Positions 33,975-42,958 of a DNA stretch of 47,545 nucleotides are shown here, piece by piece. Source of the DNA: an uncultured Agathobacter sp. (GTDB taxonomy: Bacteria > Bacillota > Clostridia > Lachnospirales > Lachnospiraceae); NCBI GenBank assembly GCA_934359755.1, contig CAKRLV010000020.1, positions 1 to 47,545 on the forward strand, written 5' to 3'. The position numbers were made by a program, and so were the translations under genes. Under the pieces are notes generated by a model, which was given only the letters and a program-made list of their open reading frames with translations, was not told where the DNA came from and made no database searches. Position 1 is the first letter of the stretch, and the number at the start of each line of letters is the position of its first letter.

Positions 33975-35450
33975 ATGTTAGAGAACTGGAATAAACCGCA
34001 GAGACCAGAGGATTCTGAAATCGAAGAACGTCTTGATGCAGCCCGCGGCAAATTAACCGCATTGCAGATGCAGATTAAGGAACATGGATTACCAGTACTT
34101 GTACTTTTCGAAGGTTGGGGGACCGCGGGAAAAGGCAGCGTTCTTGGCAAAGTGATAAAGAACATTGACCCTCGTTTTTTCAAAGTGGCAACCATGGATG
34201 TGCCTACGGAAGAAGAGAGGCGCAAGCCGTTTTTGTACCGCTATTTTGTAAAGATTCCTGAAAAAGGAAAATTTGTATTCCTTGATTCGGGCTGGATGGA
34301 TGAGATAGTCAAAGAATGTCTGCATGACAATCCTGGAGAGAAAGAATACAAGAAGAAAATTGAAAGTGTCAAGCGTTTTGAACGTCAGCTTACAGACAAT
34401 GGATATCTTGTTTTGAAATTCTTTTTCCAGATAAGCCAGAAGGAACAGAAAAAAAGAATCGATGTTCTCAAGGAGGATAAGAATACAAAGTGGCGCGTAA
34501 GCGAGAATGATGACTGGCAGAATAAGCATTATGACAAATGCCTTCATGTGTTTGACAGATATTTGAACGATACAAATGCACCTGCCGATCCATGGTATCT
34601 GATTGATGCAAAGAACAAGAAGTGGGCAGAACTACAGGTGCTTGAGACAATGATTAGTGGTATTGAGACTGCACTTAAGAACAGCAATCTGGCAGTTCCA
34701 CTTTTGCAGAATGTATTTCCGCTTGAGAAGATTCCAAGACTTAGTGAGATCCCGCTTGATAAGGAAATTGAAGAAGAAGAGTACAGAAAAGAGCTTAAGG
34801 AACTTCAGGAGAAGCTTAGCAGACTTCATAATAAGTTGTACAGACAGAAGATTCCTGTAATCATAGCATATGAGGGATGGGATGCAGCTGGAAAAGGCGG
34901 CAATATAAAGCGTATCACAGGAGCGCTTGATCCAAGAGGCTTTGAGGTACATCCAATTGCAAGCCCTGAACCACACGAGAAAGCAAGACATTACCTGTGG
35001 AGATTCTGGAACCGTCTGCCAAAGACAGGACATGTTGCTATTTTTGACAGGACATGGTATGGAAGAGTTATGGTTGAACGGCTTGAGGGCTTTTGTAATG
35101 AGAATGAGTGGCAGCGCGCATACAATGAGATTAATGAATTCGAGAAGGAATTATCTGACTGGGGTGCGGTAATCATAAAATTCTGGGTTCAGATAGATAA
35201 GGATACACAGCTGGCCCGATTTACAGATCGTCAGAATACGCCAGAGAAGCAGTGGAAAATTACGGATGAAGACTGGCGCAACAGGGAAAAATGGGATTTG
35301 TACGAGGTCGCTGTCGACGAGATGTTGCAGAAGACAAACACGACATATGCACCATGGCACGTACTTGAGTCGAATGACAAAAAATATGCGCGTATTAAGG
35401 CGTTGAAAATTGTAATACATGCAATTGAAAAAGCCTTGGAGAAAAAGTAG
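33975..35450 (+). CDS. Two-domain PPK2, polyphosphate:AMP phosphotransferase type
   Basis: 491 residues, GAGGAGG upstream of the ATG. Two PPK2 domains are fused. The first (about 20-250) has the loop FEGWGTAGKG at residue 45 but LDSGWMDE where the catalytic lid motif should be. The second (about 275-490) has YEGWDAAGKGG at residue 299 and an intact FDRTWYGRVMVER. A double-domain enzyme with an inactive first half is the known class II arrangement, which makes ADP from AMP and polyphosphate. Its own strong promoter and upstream repeats suggest regulated expression. Confidence 0.92.
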   Translation: MLENWNKPQRPEDSEIEERLDAARGKLTALQMQIKEHGLPVLVLFEGWGTAGKGSVLGKVIKNIDPRFFKVATMDVPTEEERRKPFLYRYFVKIPEKGKFVFLDSGWMDEIVKECLHDNPGEKEYKKKIESVKRFERQLTDNGYLVLKFFFQISQKEQKKRIDVLKEDKNTKWRVSENDDWQNKHYDKCLHVFDRYLNDTNAPADPWYLIDAKNKKWAELQVLETMISGIETALKNSNLAVPLLQNVFPLEKIPRLSEIPLDKEIEEEEYRKELKELQEKLSRLHNKLYRQKIPVIIAYEGWDAAGKGGNIKRITGALDPRGFEVHPIASPEPHEKARHYLWRFWNRLPKTGHVAIFDRTWYGRVMVERLEGFCNENEWQRAYNEINEFEKELSDWGAVIIKFWVQIDKDTQLARFTDRQNTPEKQWKITDEDWRNREKWDLYEVAVDEMLQKTNTTYAPWHVLESNDKKYARIKALKIVIHAIEKALEKK

Positions 35451-35481
35451 GTCTTTTTTACTATACATGAGTAAGGGGGAG

Positions 35482-35490
35482 TGGTATAAT
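35482..35490 (+). promoter_or_regulatory. Extended -10 promoter of the GT2 gene
   Basis: TGGTATAAT, about 50 bases before the ATG at 35540; identical to the element before the sortase gene. Confidence 0.5.
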
Positions 35491-35539
35491 ATAGTATAGA
35501 TTTGTTTGGGCTTTATATGACAGCTCGGGGGAGGCATGA

Positions 35540-36628
35540 ATGATTACTATAAGTTTATGCATGATAGTAAAAAACGAGGAAGATGTGTTGGCAAGATGTC
35601 TGGATAGTCTGCGTGGACTTATGGATGAAATAATCATAGTAGACACTGGCTCAACCGATAATACGAAGGAAGTAGCACTCAAATATACCGATAAAGTATA
35701 TGATTTTTCATGGTGTGATGATTTCGCAGCGGCGAGAAATTTCTCCTTTTCAAAAGCTACTAAGGAGTACATCTATGCACCAGATGCGGATGAGGTGCTT
35801 GATGAGACGAACAGACGCAGGTTTGCTATGCTTAAGGCGGCACTTTTAGAGGAAATAGAGATTGTCACAATGAAATATATTACGCCGGATGAATTCAATA
35901 CTGTGCAGAATGCTAATTGTGATATAAGGCCTAAGCTCTATAAAAGACTCAGGACATTTACATGGATAAATCCAGTTCATGAGACAGTTCGACTGGATCC
36001 AATAATATATGACAGTGACATTGAGATTAAGCATCTTCCACAGAGCATGCATGGCAAGAGAGATTTTACAATTTTCAAGAGATCATATGAAAAAAATGGA
36101 TATCTGCCAGAATCAATAGTTACGATGTATGCTAAGGAACTTTTAAAATGTGGTTCACCAGAAGATTTCGATGATGCTGCAGCATTTTTTGAACGTGAAT
36201 ATCAGAAGGCTCCAAGCGAAGAGTCAACATGCGTGCTGGCACGATATTACAGGCAGCATGAAGCGTACGATAAATTTTTCTCGGTTGCACTCAAGAATGT
36301 GGCTCAGAATGGATGCAGTGAAGTCTGCTGTGAGCTGGGTGCTTATTATATGACTAAGGGAGATTATGAGGAAGCAAGTCTGTGGTATTATAATGCAGCG
36401 TTTGAGGTAAGCCCGGTACTTGATATAGCAGCAGGTGGAGGAATTCCGCTGCATGCTCTGTCAGAGACATACAGCAAGTGGGCAGATGCCAAACAGGCAC
36501 AGCTTGATTCGCTTCCGCCAAGTGCACATGGTAAATTCGCAGGTGACGAGGAATTAATTGCCAGTTTGCGTGAAAAAGCGGCTGAATATAAGAAAAGGGC
36601 CGAAGAATGGATGTTGCCAGAATTATAG
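35540..36628 (+). CDS. Family 2 glycosyltransferase with C-terminal helical repeats
   Basis: 362 residues, GGGGGAGGC before the ATG. The GT-A domain (about 1-190) has SLCMIVKNEEDVL, VDTGSTDNT and a D-A-D metal motif in APDADEVLD. The C-terminal half (about 200-350) looks like TPR-type helical hairpins (ARYYRQHEAYDKFF, GAYYMTKGDYEEASLWYYNAAF). Similar cytoplasmic enzymes glycosylate peptides or proteins; the acceptor is unknown here. It is a single gene, followed by a terminator-like hairpin. Confidence 0.88.
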   Translation: MITISLCMIVKNEEDVLARCLDSLRGLMDEIIIVDTGSTDNTKEVALKYTDKVYDFSWCDDFAAARNFSFSKATKEYIYAPDADEVLDETNRRRFAMLKAALLEEIEIVTMKYITPDEFNTVQNANCDIRPKLYKRLRTFTWINPVHETVRLDPIIYDSDIEIKHLPQSMHGKRDFTIFKRSYEKNGYLPESIVTMYAKELLKCGSPEDFDDAAAFFEREYQKAPSEESTCVLARYYRQHEAYDKFFSVALKNVAQNGCSEVCCELGAYYMTKGDYEEASLWYYNAAFEVSPVLDIAAGGGIPLHALSETYSKWADAKQAQLDSLPPSAHGKFAGDEELIASLREKAAEYKKRAEEWMLPEL

Positions 36629-36643
36629 AATAATGGTACAATT

Positions 36644-36685
36644 AAGAGTGTGATATTGTTAAATAAATATCATACTCTTTCCTTT
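36644..36685 (+). terminator. Terminator after the GT2 gene
   Basis: A 14-bp stem (36644-36657 with 36666-36679, one G-U pair) and an 8-base loop, followed by a T-rich run broken by CC. Confidence 0.7.
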
Positions 36686-36773
36686 ATCTATATTATAAAG
36701 AAAGAATTCGTACATCATTTTAGATGTAAGAGAAGCGTATTATATAAATTTATATTAAAATAGGAGGATAAAA

Positions 36774-38114
36774 ATGAGTTTTGTAGAAGAGTACAATCAA
36801 AAGCTTGTCTCTGCGGATGAGGCTGTAAAAGTTGTTAAATCTGGCGATTGGGTAGATTATGGATGGTGTAATGGTACACCAGATGCACTTGATAAGGCAC
36901 TTGCAAAGCGTACAGATGAACTTAATGATATCAAACTTCGTGGTGGTATTTTATTAAAACCACTTGCAGTTTTCGACAGAGAAGATGCTGGTGAGCATTT
37001 TACATGGAACTCATGGCATATGGGAGGAATCGAGCGTAAGCTTATAGCGAGAGGATGCTCATTCTATGCACCAATCAGATATTCTGAGCTTCCACGTTAT
37101 TATCGTGATGGAGCAGCTAAGGTTAATGTGGCTATGTTCCAGGTAGCACCAATGGATGCACATGGATATTTTAACTTCGGACCAAATGCTTCACATCTTG
37201 GAGCAGTATGTGAAGTTGCTGACGTTATTATCGTAGAGGTTAATGAGAACATGCCTCGTTGTCTTGGAGGAACAGAAGTTGGTGTCCATATTTCCAAGGT
37301 TAATTATATCGTAGAAGGCTCAAATCCTCCAATCGGAGAACTCGGTGGTGGCGGAGCTGCCTCAGAGGTAGATAAGAAAGTTGCACAGCTTATCGTAGAC
37401 CAGATTCCAAACGGAGCATGCTTACAGCTTGGAATTGGTGGAATGCCAAATGCTGTAGGTTCATTAATCGCTGAGTCAGACCTCAAGGATTTAGGTGTTC
37501 ATACAGAGATGTATGTAGATGCATTCGTAGATATCGCCAAGGCTGGTAAAATCACAGGAGCGCATAAGGCAATCGACCGTTACCGTCAGGTATATGGATT
37601 TGGTGCAGGAACTAAGAAGATGTATGATTACATGGACGAGAACCCAGAGCTTATGAGTGCGCCTGTAGCATATACTAACGATATCCGTTCTATTTCAGCA
37701 CTTGATAACTTTATCTCTATCAACAACTGTGTAGATTTAGATTTATTTGGACAGATTAGTTCAGAGTCATCAGGAACAAAGCACATCAGTGGAGCAGGCG
37801 GACAGCTTGATTTCGTACTTGGAGCATACCTTTCAAATGGTGGAAAGAGCTTCATCTGCTGTTCATCTACATTCACAGATAAGCAGGGCGTTATGCATTC
37901 ACGTATCCGTCCAACTCTTGCAGAGGGATCAATTGTTACTGATACAAGAGCAAATACACATTTTATCGTAACTGAGTACGGTATGGTCAATGTAAAAGGA
38001 CTTTCATCCTGGGAGAAAGCAGAAGCTATTATATCAATTGCGCATCCTGATTTCAGAGATGAGCTCATCAAAGAAGCAGACAAGATGCATATCTGGAGAC
38101 GTTCAAACAAATAG
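36774..38114 (+). CDS. but: Butyryl-CoA:acetate CoA-transferase
   Basis: Final step of butyrate formation: moves CoA from butyryl-CoA to acetate, releasing butyrate. 446 residues, AGGAGG before the ATG. The sequence follows the Roseburia/Agathobacter enzyme closely, including GDWVDYGWCNGTPDAL, VAPMDAHGYFNFGP, LQLGIGGMPNAVGS, and LGVHTEMYVDAFVDI with the likely catalytic Glu245. Related 4-hydroxybutyrate and propionate CoA-transferases share the fold but this pattern favours But. Biased codon use and a strong ribosome site suggest high expression as a single-gene unit. Confidence 0.94.
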   Translation: MSFVEEYNQKLVSADEAVKVVKSGDWVDYGWCNGTPDALDKALAKRTDELNDIKLRGGILLKPLAVFDREDAGEHFTWNSWHMGGIERKLIARGCSFYAPIRYSELPRYYRDGAAKVNVAMFQVAPMDAHGYFNFGPNASHLGAVCEVADVIIVEVNENMPRCLGGTEVGVHISKVNYIVEGSNPPIGELGGGGAASEVDKKVAQLIVDQIPNGACLQLGIGGMPNAVGSLIAESDLKDLGVHTEMYVDAFVDIAKAGKITGAHKAIDRYRQVYGFGAGTKKMYDYMDENPELMSAPVAYTNDIRSISALDNFISINNCVDLDLFGQISSESSGTKHISGAGGQLDFVLGAYLSNGGKSFICCSSTFTDKQGVMHSRIRPTLAEGSIVTDTRANTHFIVTEYGMVNVKGLSSWEKAEAIISIAHPDFRDELIKEADKMHIWRRSNK

Positions 38115-38148
38115 AATTATGTATACAAAGTAGGCAATTATGCTAGAA

Positions 38149-38190
38149 AAATAAGGAAACGCACGTAGATATTGTGCGTTTTTCTTATTT
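38149..38190 (+). terminator. Terminator of the CoA-transferase gene
   Basis: AAACGCAC (38157-38164) pairs with GTGCGTTT (38174-38181), extended by AAATAAG/CTTATTT, with T-runs. The flanking A and T tracts could let it work in both directions. Confidence 0.88.
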
Positions 38191-38260
38191 TTACCATAAA
38201 AGTTATTCAATTTACCTAAATTACATTATCTTCTTACATGAATTTCATAAAACTTTGCTA

Positions 38261-38289
38261 TTGTTTTTGCCATTTTAATGCCTTATATT
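38261..38289 (+). promoter_or_regulatory. Promoter of the LtaS-like gene
   Basis: TTGTTT (38261-38266), a 17-base spacer and TATATT (38284-38289), 27 bases before the ATG. Confidence 0.5.
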
Positions 38290-38316
38290 AGCATATAGTA
38301 TTAAGGGAGGATAAAA

Positions 38317-40470
38317 ATGAAGCATAATCTAAAAAATACTTTATATAAATCACTTAATTTTATAAAAGAAAAACTTTTTACAAAAAGAGAAGTACAGCAT
38401 TCTGAGGAATATTACAAAAGAATAGCTTTCCTAAATAAATATTCACTTGTTTTTCATATGTTAATAGCAATGCTTATTGTATTTATGGTAGAGCTTATAT
38501 CAAGAAGAAACATTGCATCTGCTTTTTCATTTGTTGGTACACATACACTGGCATATGTTTACAATGCATTTTTAGTATTTGCATCATTGACTTTTGTATA
38601 CTTATTTAAGAGAAGAGCATTTGCGAGAGTTATTATTTCAGGTTTCTGGGTTATACTTGGAATTATCAATGGATGTGTCCTCTCGAACAGAGTCACACCA
38701 TTTGGATACACAGATTTGAAATGTATTCCAGAGCTTCTTGCTATGAACAATACAAGCTACTTCACAGCAGAGCAGGCAACTATAGTGGTTGTTGGACTTT
38801 CAGCATTTATCCTGTTTTGCGTTGCTTTGTTCATTAAGGGACCACAGTATGAAGGAAAGCGTCACTTTATAGCAATGCCAGTAGCTATCTGTGCATTATT
38901 ATTTATAGGAATTCCTATCACTACTACAGCAGCCCAGAGCACAAATGTTGTAGCCAGTTATTTTTCAAATATCGCACAGGGATATGAGAATTACGGATTT
39001 GTTTATTCATTCTCTTCAAGCGTCGTTGATAGAGGAATGAGCAAGCCAGATGATTATACATCAGATAAAGTTGACGAAATTGAGGCAAAGGTAGATAAGG
39101 AGTCCGAGAAGACTGCAGAAGATAGGAAGCCTAACATTATATGTGTACTTCTTGAGTCTTTCTGTGATCCTGACGAGATTAAGTTCCTCAAGGTGAATGA
39201 GGATCCAATCCCTACATTCCATTACCTTGAGCAGAATTATTCAAGCGGATACTGTACAGTACCAGTTGTAGGAGCAGGAACGGCTAATACAGAGTTTGAG
39301 GTGCTTACAGGTATGAGTATGCAGTATTTTGGAACAGGTGAGTACCCATACAAGACTATCCTTAAGAAGACAGATACAGAGAGTATTGCATCAGCACTCA
39401 AGCCTGTTGGATATTCAACACATGTAGTTCATAATAATGGTGGTAATTTCTACAGTAGAGCAAATGCATTTTCACAGATGGGATTTGATTCTTTCACAAG
39501 TAAAGAGCTTATGAACATCACAGAGTATACACCACTTGGAAGCTGGGCATCAGATGATATCCTTGTAGATGAAACAATCAAGGCACTTGATTCTACACCA
39601 GATCAGTCAGATTTTGCTTATACAATTACAGTAAGCACACATGGTGATTATCCTACAGAGCCAGTTATCGAGAATCCTACTTACACAGTAAGCGGTGTAG
39701 ATGATGAGGCAAAGGCTAATCAGTGGACATATTATGTTAACCAGCTTAATGCGGCAGACAGATTTATCTCAGGATTAATCAACAAGCTTCAGGAGCGTGA
39801 TGAAGATACAATCGTTGTAATGTTCGGTGATCATCTTCCAACAATGGGACTTGAAGATTCAGATATGAAATCTGGAGATATTTATAAGACAAAGTACATC
39901 ACATGGAACAATATGGGACTTGAGAAGAAAGATGCAGATTTATATGCATACCAGCTTCTTGCCCAGACAACAAGTGATGTTGGAATCCACGAAGGAACAA
40001 TTTTCAAATACCATCAGGTAGAGATGGCTGACAATGATACAAAGAATAAAGATTATCTTGATGGACTTGAGAATCTCCAGTATGATATCCTTTATGGAAA
40101 CCGTTATTGTGAGGAAGACGGTGCAGTATTTAAGTCTGATATGGTAATGGGAATTGATGATGTTAAGATTCGTGATATAAACAAGTCAACTGTAATCGAC
40201 AGTGTATATATAAATGGTGAGAACTTCACGAAGTGGAGCTATGTATATGTAAATGGAGAGAAAGTCAATACCACATATGTAAGTGGTAATACACTTAGAA
40301 TCAGTCCGGATGATCTTGAGGATGGAGACACAGTTGTTGTAAATCAGCTAGGATCAAGCTCGACTATATTCAGAAGTTCAAATGAATTTGTATACAAAGA
40401 CAATACGTTAGAGAACAATACAGAGAATAGTCAGGTTACAGAAGAGACAGAAGAGACAGAGCAGAACTAG
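38317..40470 (+). CDS. LtaS-type membrane phosphoglycerol transferase/sulfatase
   Basis: 717 residues, GGGAGG before the ATG. Five membrane helices (about 40-220) precede an extracellular sulfatase-fold domain (about 265-590). The likely nucleophile is Thr322 in GAGTANTEFE; other metal-site motifs are LLESFCDPDEIKF, VVHNNGGNFYSR, STHGDYPT and MFGDHLPT. The C-terminus adds a beta-rich IPT/TIG-like segment (about 615-690) and a Thr/Glu-rich tail. Such enzymes polymerise lipoteichoic acid or add phosphoglycerol to glycans. The extra beta domain is not standard for LtaS. The stop codon lies inside a palindromic repeat element. Confidence 0.9.
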   Translation: MKHNLKNTLYKSLNFIKEKLFTKREVQHSEEYYKRIAFLNKYSLVFHMLIAMLIVFMVELISRRNIASAFSFVGTHTLAYVYNAFLVFASLTFVYLFKRRAFARVIISGFWVILGIINGCVLSNRVTPFGYTDLKCIPELLAMNNTSYFTAEQATIVVVGLSAFILFCVALFIKGPQYEGKRHFIAMPVAICALLFIGIPITTTAAQSTNVVASYFSNIAQGYENYGFVYSFSSSVVDRGMSKPDDYTSDKVDEIEAKVDKESEKTAEDRKPNIICVLLESFCDPDEIKFLKVNEDPIPTFHYLEQNYSSGYCTVPVVGAGTANTEFEVLTGMSMQYFGTGEYPYKTILKKTDTESIASALKPVGYSTHVVHNNGGNFYSRANAFSQMGFDSFTSKELMNITEYTPLGSWASDDILVDETIKALDSTPDQSDFAYTITVSTHGDYPTEPVIENPTYTVSGVDDEAKANQWTYYVNQLNAADRFISGLINKLQERDEDTIVVMFGDHLPTMGLEDSDMKSGDIYKTKYITWNNMGLEKKDADLYAYQLLAQTTSDVGIHEGTIFKYHQVEMADNDTKNKDYLDGLENLQYDILYGNRYCEEDGAVFKSDMVMGIDDVKIRDINKSTVIDSVYINGENFTKWSYVYVNGEKVNTTYVSGNTLRISPDDLEDGDTVVVNQLGSSSTIFRSSNEFVYKDNTLENNTENSQVTEETEETEQN

Positions 40471-40631
40471 TACATCGTTTCGTAAATAACTATACCAATC
40501 GCGTAGAATGCGGATTCGAGTGTGCAGGTATAAAAACGCAGGCGTAGTGGGCTACGCCGAGGCTTTTCTACCTGTACAATCGGATTTGCAGACAAGTGAA
40601 TGGTGTAGTTATTTCGAAAACGATGTACTAG
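40467..40631. repeat. 165-bp hairpin element overlapping the LtaS-like stop codon
   Basis: CTAGTACATCG (40467-40477) and CGATGTACTAG (40621-40631) are perfect inverted ends. The arms remain complementary with small gaps almost to the centre, where GGCGTAG pairs with CTACGCC. The TAG at 40468-40470 that ends the upstream gene is part of the terminal repeat. No coding content. Confidence 0.8.
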
Positions 40632-40635
40632 ATAC

Positions 40636-40695
40636 ATACCAGAGTTTAATCAGTAATTGATTAGTTAATTATCTGATGAAAACTCTGGTATTTTT
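40636..40695 (+). terminator. Terminator just after the hairpin element
   Basis: ATACCAGAGTTT (40636-40647) pairs perfectly with AAACTCTGGTAT (40680-40691), with further pairing inside the loop, followed by a T-run. It probably served the LtaS-like gene before the hairpin element arrived. Confidence 0.88.
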
Positions 40696-40779
40696 ACTTT
40701 ATAGGGAAATCATTTATCATAGAGTAAAATGCTCTGTAGAGATATGTCTCTTTATTATTAATTATATGGAGAGAGAACA

Positions 40780-42144
40780 ATGAATCAGAATCATACAATA
40801 GTTACCTTGAAAAAGGGCGAAGGAAGAACAATTAAAGCTGGCGGTGCGTGGATATTTGATAATGAGATAGACACGATTGTGGGTAAGTTCACAAACGGAG
40901 ATATAGTTACGGTGCATGACTTTGACGGGTATCCAATGGGAAAAGGATATATCAATCAGAATTCAAAGATTCGTGTGAGAATGTTGACACGTAAGGCAGA
41001 TCAGGAAATAGATGTGGATTTTTTGCGTATGAGAGTGCAGAATGCATGGGAATACCGTAAGAACGTGATGTATGGTGGAAATGATATTTTGTCAGAATCA
41101 GAGAAAGCCAGAGTAACAGCAATTGGAACTACTGGTAAATTCGATTTGAATTGCTGCCGGCTGATATTTGGCGAGGCCGATTTTCTTCCAGGGCTTACAG
41201 TGGATAAATATGCAGATGTGCTTGTTGTGGAATGTCTTGCACTTGGAATGGAGCAGTTTAAAGACGAAATAGTTACAATTATCAGAGAAGTCCTTGCAGC
41301 AGATGGAATTGAGATAAGACTCGTATATGAGAGAAGCGATGCAAAGGAACGTGATAAGGAAGGTCTTAAAAGAGTAAAAGGAGTGCTTTATAGTTCAGAT
41401 GAGCGCATTGCTGTGAGAATCGGTGAGAATGATTATGGTAAAAATCCTGTAGATGAAAACGGAAATGCGTATATACCAGAAGTCGAGATTGTCGAGAATG
41501 GTGTCCATTATATGATAGATGTAGTAAACGGACAAAAGACTGGATTTTTCCTCGATCAGAAATACAACAGACTTGCAATGCAGAAGCTGTGTAAAGGAAA
41601 AAGAGTACTTGATTGCTTTACACATATGGGAACTTTCGCGCTCAATGCTGGAATTGCAGGAGCAAAGGAAGTCACAGGACTTGATATATCAGAGTATGCC
41701 GTAAAGCAGGCAACAGCAAACGCTAAAAGGAATAACCTTGATGATACAGTTAAATTCCGCTGTGCAAATGTACTTGATGAACTTCCAAAGCTTGCGCAGG
41801 CTGGAGAAAAGTTCGATGTGGTGATTCTCGACCCACCAGCATTTACGAAGTCGAGAGAGGCGACTAAGAACGCAATTAAAGGATATCGTGAAATCAATAT
41901 GAAGGGACTTAAGCTTGTTCAGGATGGTGGATATTTTGCAACATGTTCATGTTCGCATTTCATGACGCAGGAATTGCTTGAGAAGACAGTCAAAGAGGCT
42001 GCAAAGGCAACACATAAGAGACTTCGCCAGATTGAGTTCAGAACACAGGGACCTGACCATCCGATTCTGTGGGCGAACAGTGCAAATACACCAGAGAGTT
42101 ATTATTTGAAGTTTTTTATCTTCCAAGTCGTTGAGGAAAAATAA
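40780..42144 (+). CDS. RlmI-like class I rRNA methyltransferase
   Basis: 454 residues, GGAGAGAG before the ATG. A PUA domain (about 5-75, KKGEGRTIKAGGAWIFDNEI) is followed by a linker domain and a Rossmann methyltransferase domain (about 220-454). SAM-binding motif I is KRVLDCFTHMGTFALNA, motif IV is VILDPPAF, and CSCSHFM follows. The family methylates C5 of a cytosine in 23S rRNA, though the target in this organism is inferred. The last 12 codons (LKFFIFQVVEEK) occur again at 44925-44963 with only third-position changes. Confidence 0.93.
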   Translation: MNQNHTIVTLKKGEGRTIKAGGAWIFDNEIDTIVGKFTNGDIVTVHDFDGYPMGKGYINQNSKIRVRMLTRKADQEIDVDFLRMRVQNAWEYRKNVMYGGNDILSESEKARVTAIGTTGKFDLNCCRLIFGEADFLPGLTVDKYADVLVVECLALGMEQFKDEIVTIIREVLAADGIEIRLVYERSDAKERDKEGLKRVKGVLYSSDERIAVRIGENDYGKNPVDENGNAYIPEVEIVENGVHYMIDVVNGQKTGFFLDQKYNRLAMQKLCKGKRVLDCFTHMGTFALNAGIAGAKEVTGLDISEYAVKQATANAKRNNLDDTVKFRCANVLDELPKLAQAGEKFDVVILDPPAFTKSREATKNAIKGYREINMKGLKLVQDGGYFATCSCSHFMTQELLEKTVKEAAKATHKRLRQIEFRTQGPDHPILWANSANTPESYYLKFFIFQVVEEK

Positions 42145-42381
42145 GGACTGGAAAGTGGCGGAAATGCTTGATTTATAAGGGATGGAAGGCATTTGACGTT
42201 TACAAGAAAACCTCGTAAAGTATCGCAAAATATCACAAACCCGTGATTCAAAGTGGTAAGAAAAATAACTTACAAAAAGTTACAAATATATACGGAATGA
42301 CTACGGTTTGGCTACGGTATTGAGACTTTTTTTGAAAATGAAGTTATGATATTATTATCATGGAAGTAATGAACAGAGAGT
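42142..42381 (+). repeat. 240-bp direct repeat, copy A
   Basis: Identical base for base to 44961-45200. It begins at the methyltransferase stop codon and ends within the 5' arm of a terminator hairpin. No coding frame of note. Confidence 0.97.
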
Positions 42382-42410
42382 GATCGAGAAAATTCGGTTG
42401 CTCTTTTTTT
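42377..42410 (+). terminator. Terminator straddling the end of repeat copy A
   Basis: AGAGTGATCGA (42377-42387) pairs with TCGGTTGCTCT (42394-42404) using three G-U pairs, then a run of T. The 5' arm starts in the repeat and the 3' arm is unique. Confidence 0.75.
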
Positions 42411-42523
42411 ATTGTGAAGGAATTGGCTGAACAACAGAACAGTATAGTTTTTAACATGCATTTCTATATCGATTAGCATGTTTTTTTGTCAAAAGAAATT
42501 TCAAAACAAACACTATATAACAC

Positions 42524-42552
42524 TTTACAACAGTTTAAAACTGTTATATACT
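42524..42552 (+). promoter_or_regulatory. Promoter with operator of the GntR-ABC operon
   Basis: TTTACA (42524-42529), a 17-base spacer and TATACT (42547-42552). A 17-bp palindrome, AACAGTTTAAAACTGTT (42529-42545), fills the spacer exactly, the ideal place for repression by the first gene's product. Confidence 0.7.
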
Positions 42553-42583
42553 GTTATAAAGAAAAGGAGGAAGGATATAAAGA

Positions 42584-42955
42584 ATGAAAATTATAATCAA
42601 TACTTCCTTGATGGTTCCCATTTATGAACAGATTGTTGACCAGATTAAAATGCTCATACGCAATGGCGAACTAAAGGAAAACGACAGTCTTCCGTCTGTC
42701 CGTACTCTTTCTAAGGAATTAAAAATAAGTGCTTTGACAGTGAAGAAAGCATACGATAATTTAGAAAGTGAGGGTTTCACAGTTACAGTGCACGGCAAAG
42801 GCACTTATGTAGCGGCTGTAAATACAGAACTTCTTTTGGAAGAACAAAAAAAAGAGCTGGAAGCAGATTTAGAACAGGCTATTCAAAAAGGCAGACGTTG
42901 CGGTATTAGTGATGAAGATATAAAAAGTTTATTCGAGTTGATATTGGAGGGCTGA
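42584..42955 (+). CDS. YtrA-subfamily GntR repressor
   Basis: 123 residues, AAAGGAGGAAGG upstream. An N-terminal winged helix-turn-helix (PIYEQIVDQIKMLIRNGELKENDSLPSVRTLSKEL) and GKGTYV are typical of GntR; the short helical C-terminus without a ligand domain marks the YtrA subfamily. These regulators usually sit first in operons for ABC transporters and repress them. The palindrome between -35 and -10 of its own promoter fits autoregulation. Three bases separate it from the ATPase gene. Confidence 0.92.
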   Translation: MKIIINTSLMVPIYEQIVDQIKMLIRNGELKENDSLPSVRTLSKELKISALTVKKAYDNLESEGFTVTVHGKGTYVAAVNTELLLEEQKKELEADLEQAIQKGRRCGISDEDIKSLFELILEG

Positions 42956-42958
42956 TAT

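Noticed and set aside
36719..36746. Promoter for the CoA-transferase (TTTAGA and TATATA)
   Set aside because: Spacing and hexamers are poor and the region is generally AT-rich; not listed as a feature.
36774..38114. Acetyl-CoA hydrolase or 4-hydroxybutyrate CoA-transferase
   Set aside because: Same superfamily, but the sequence tracks the Roseburia/Agathobacter butyryl-CoA:acetate enzyme throughout.
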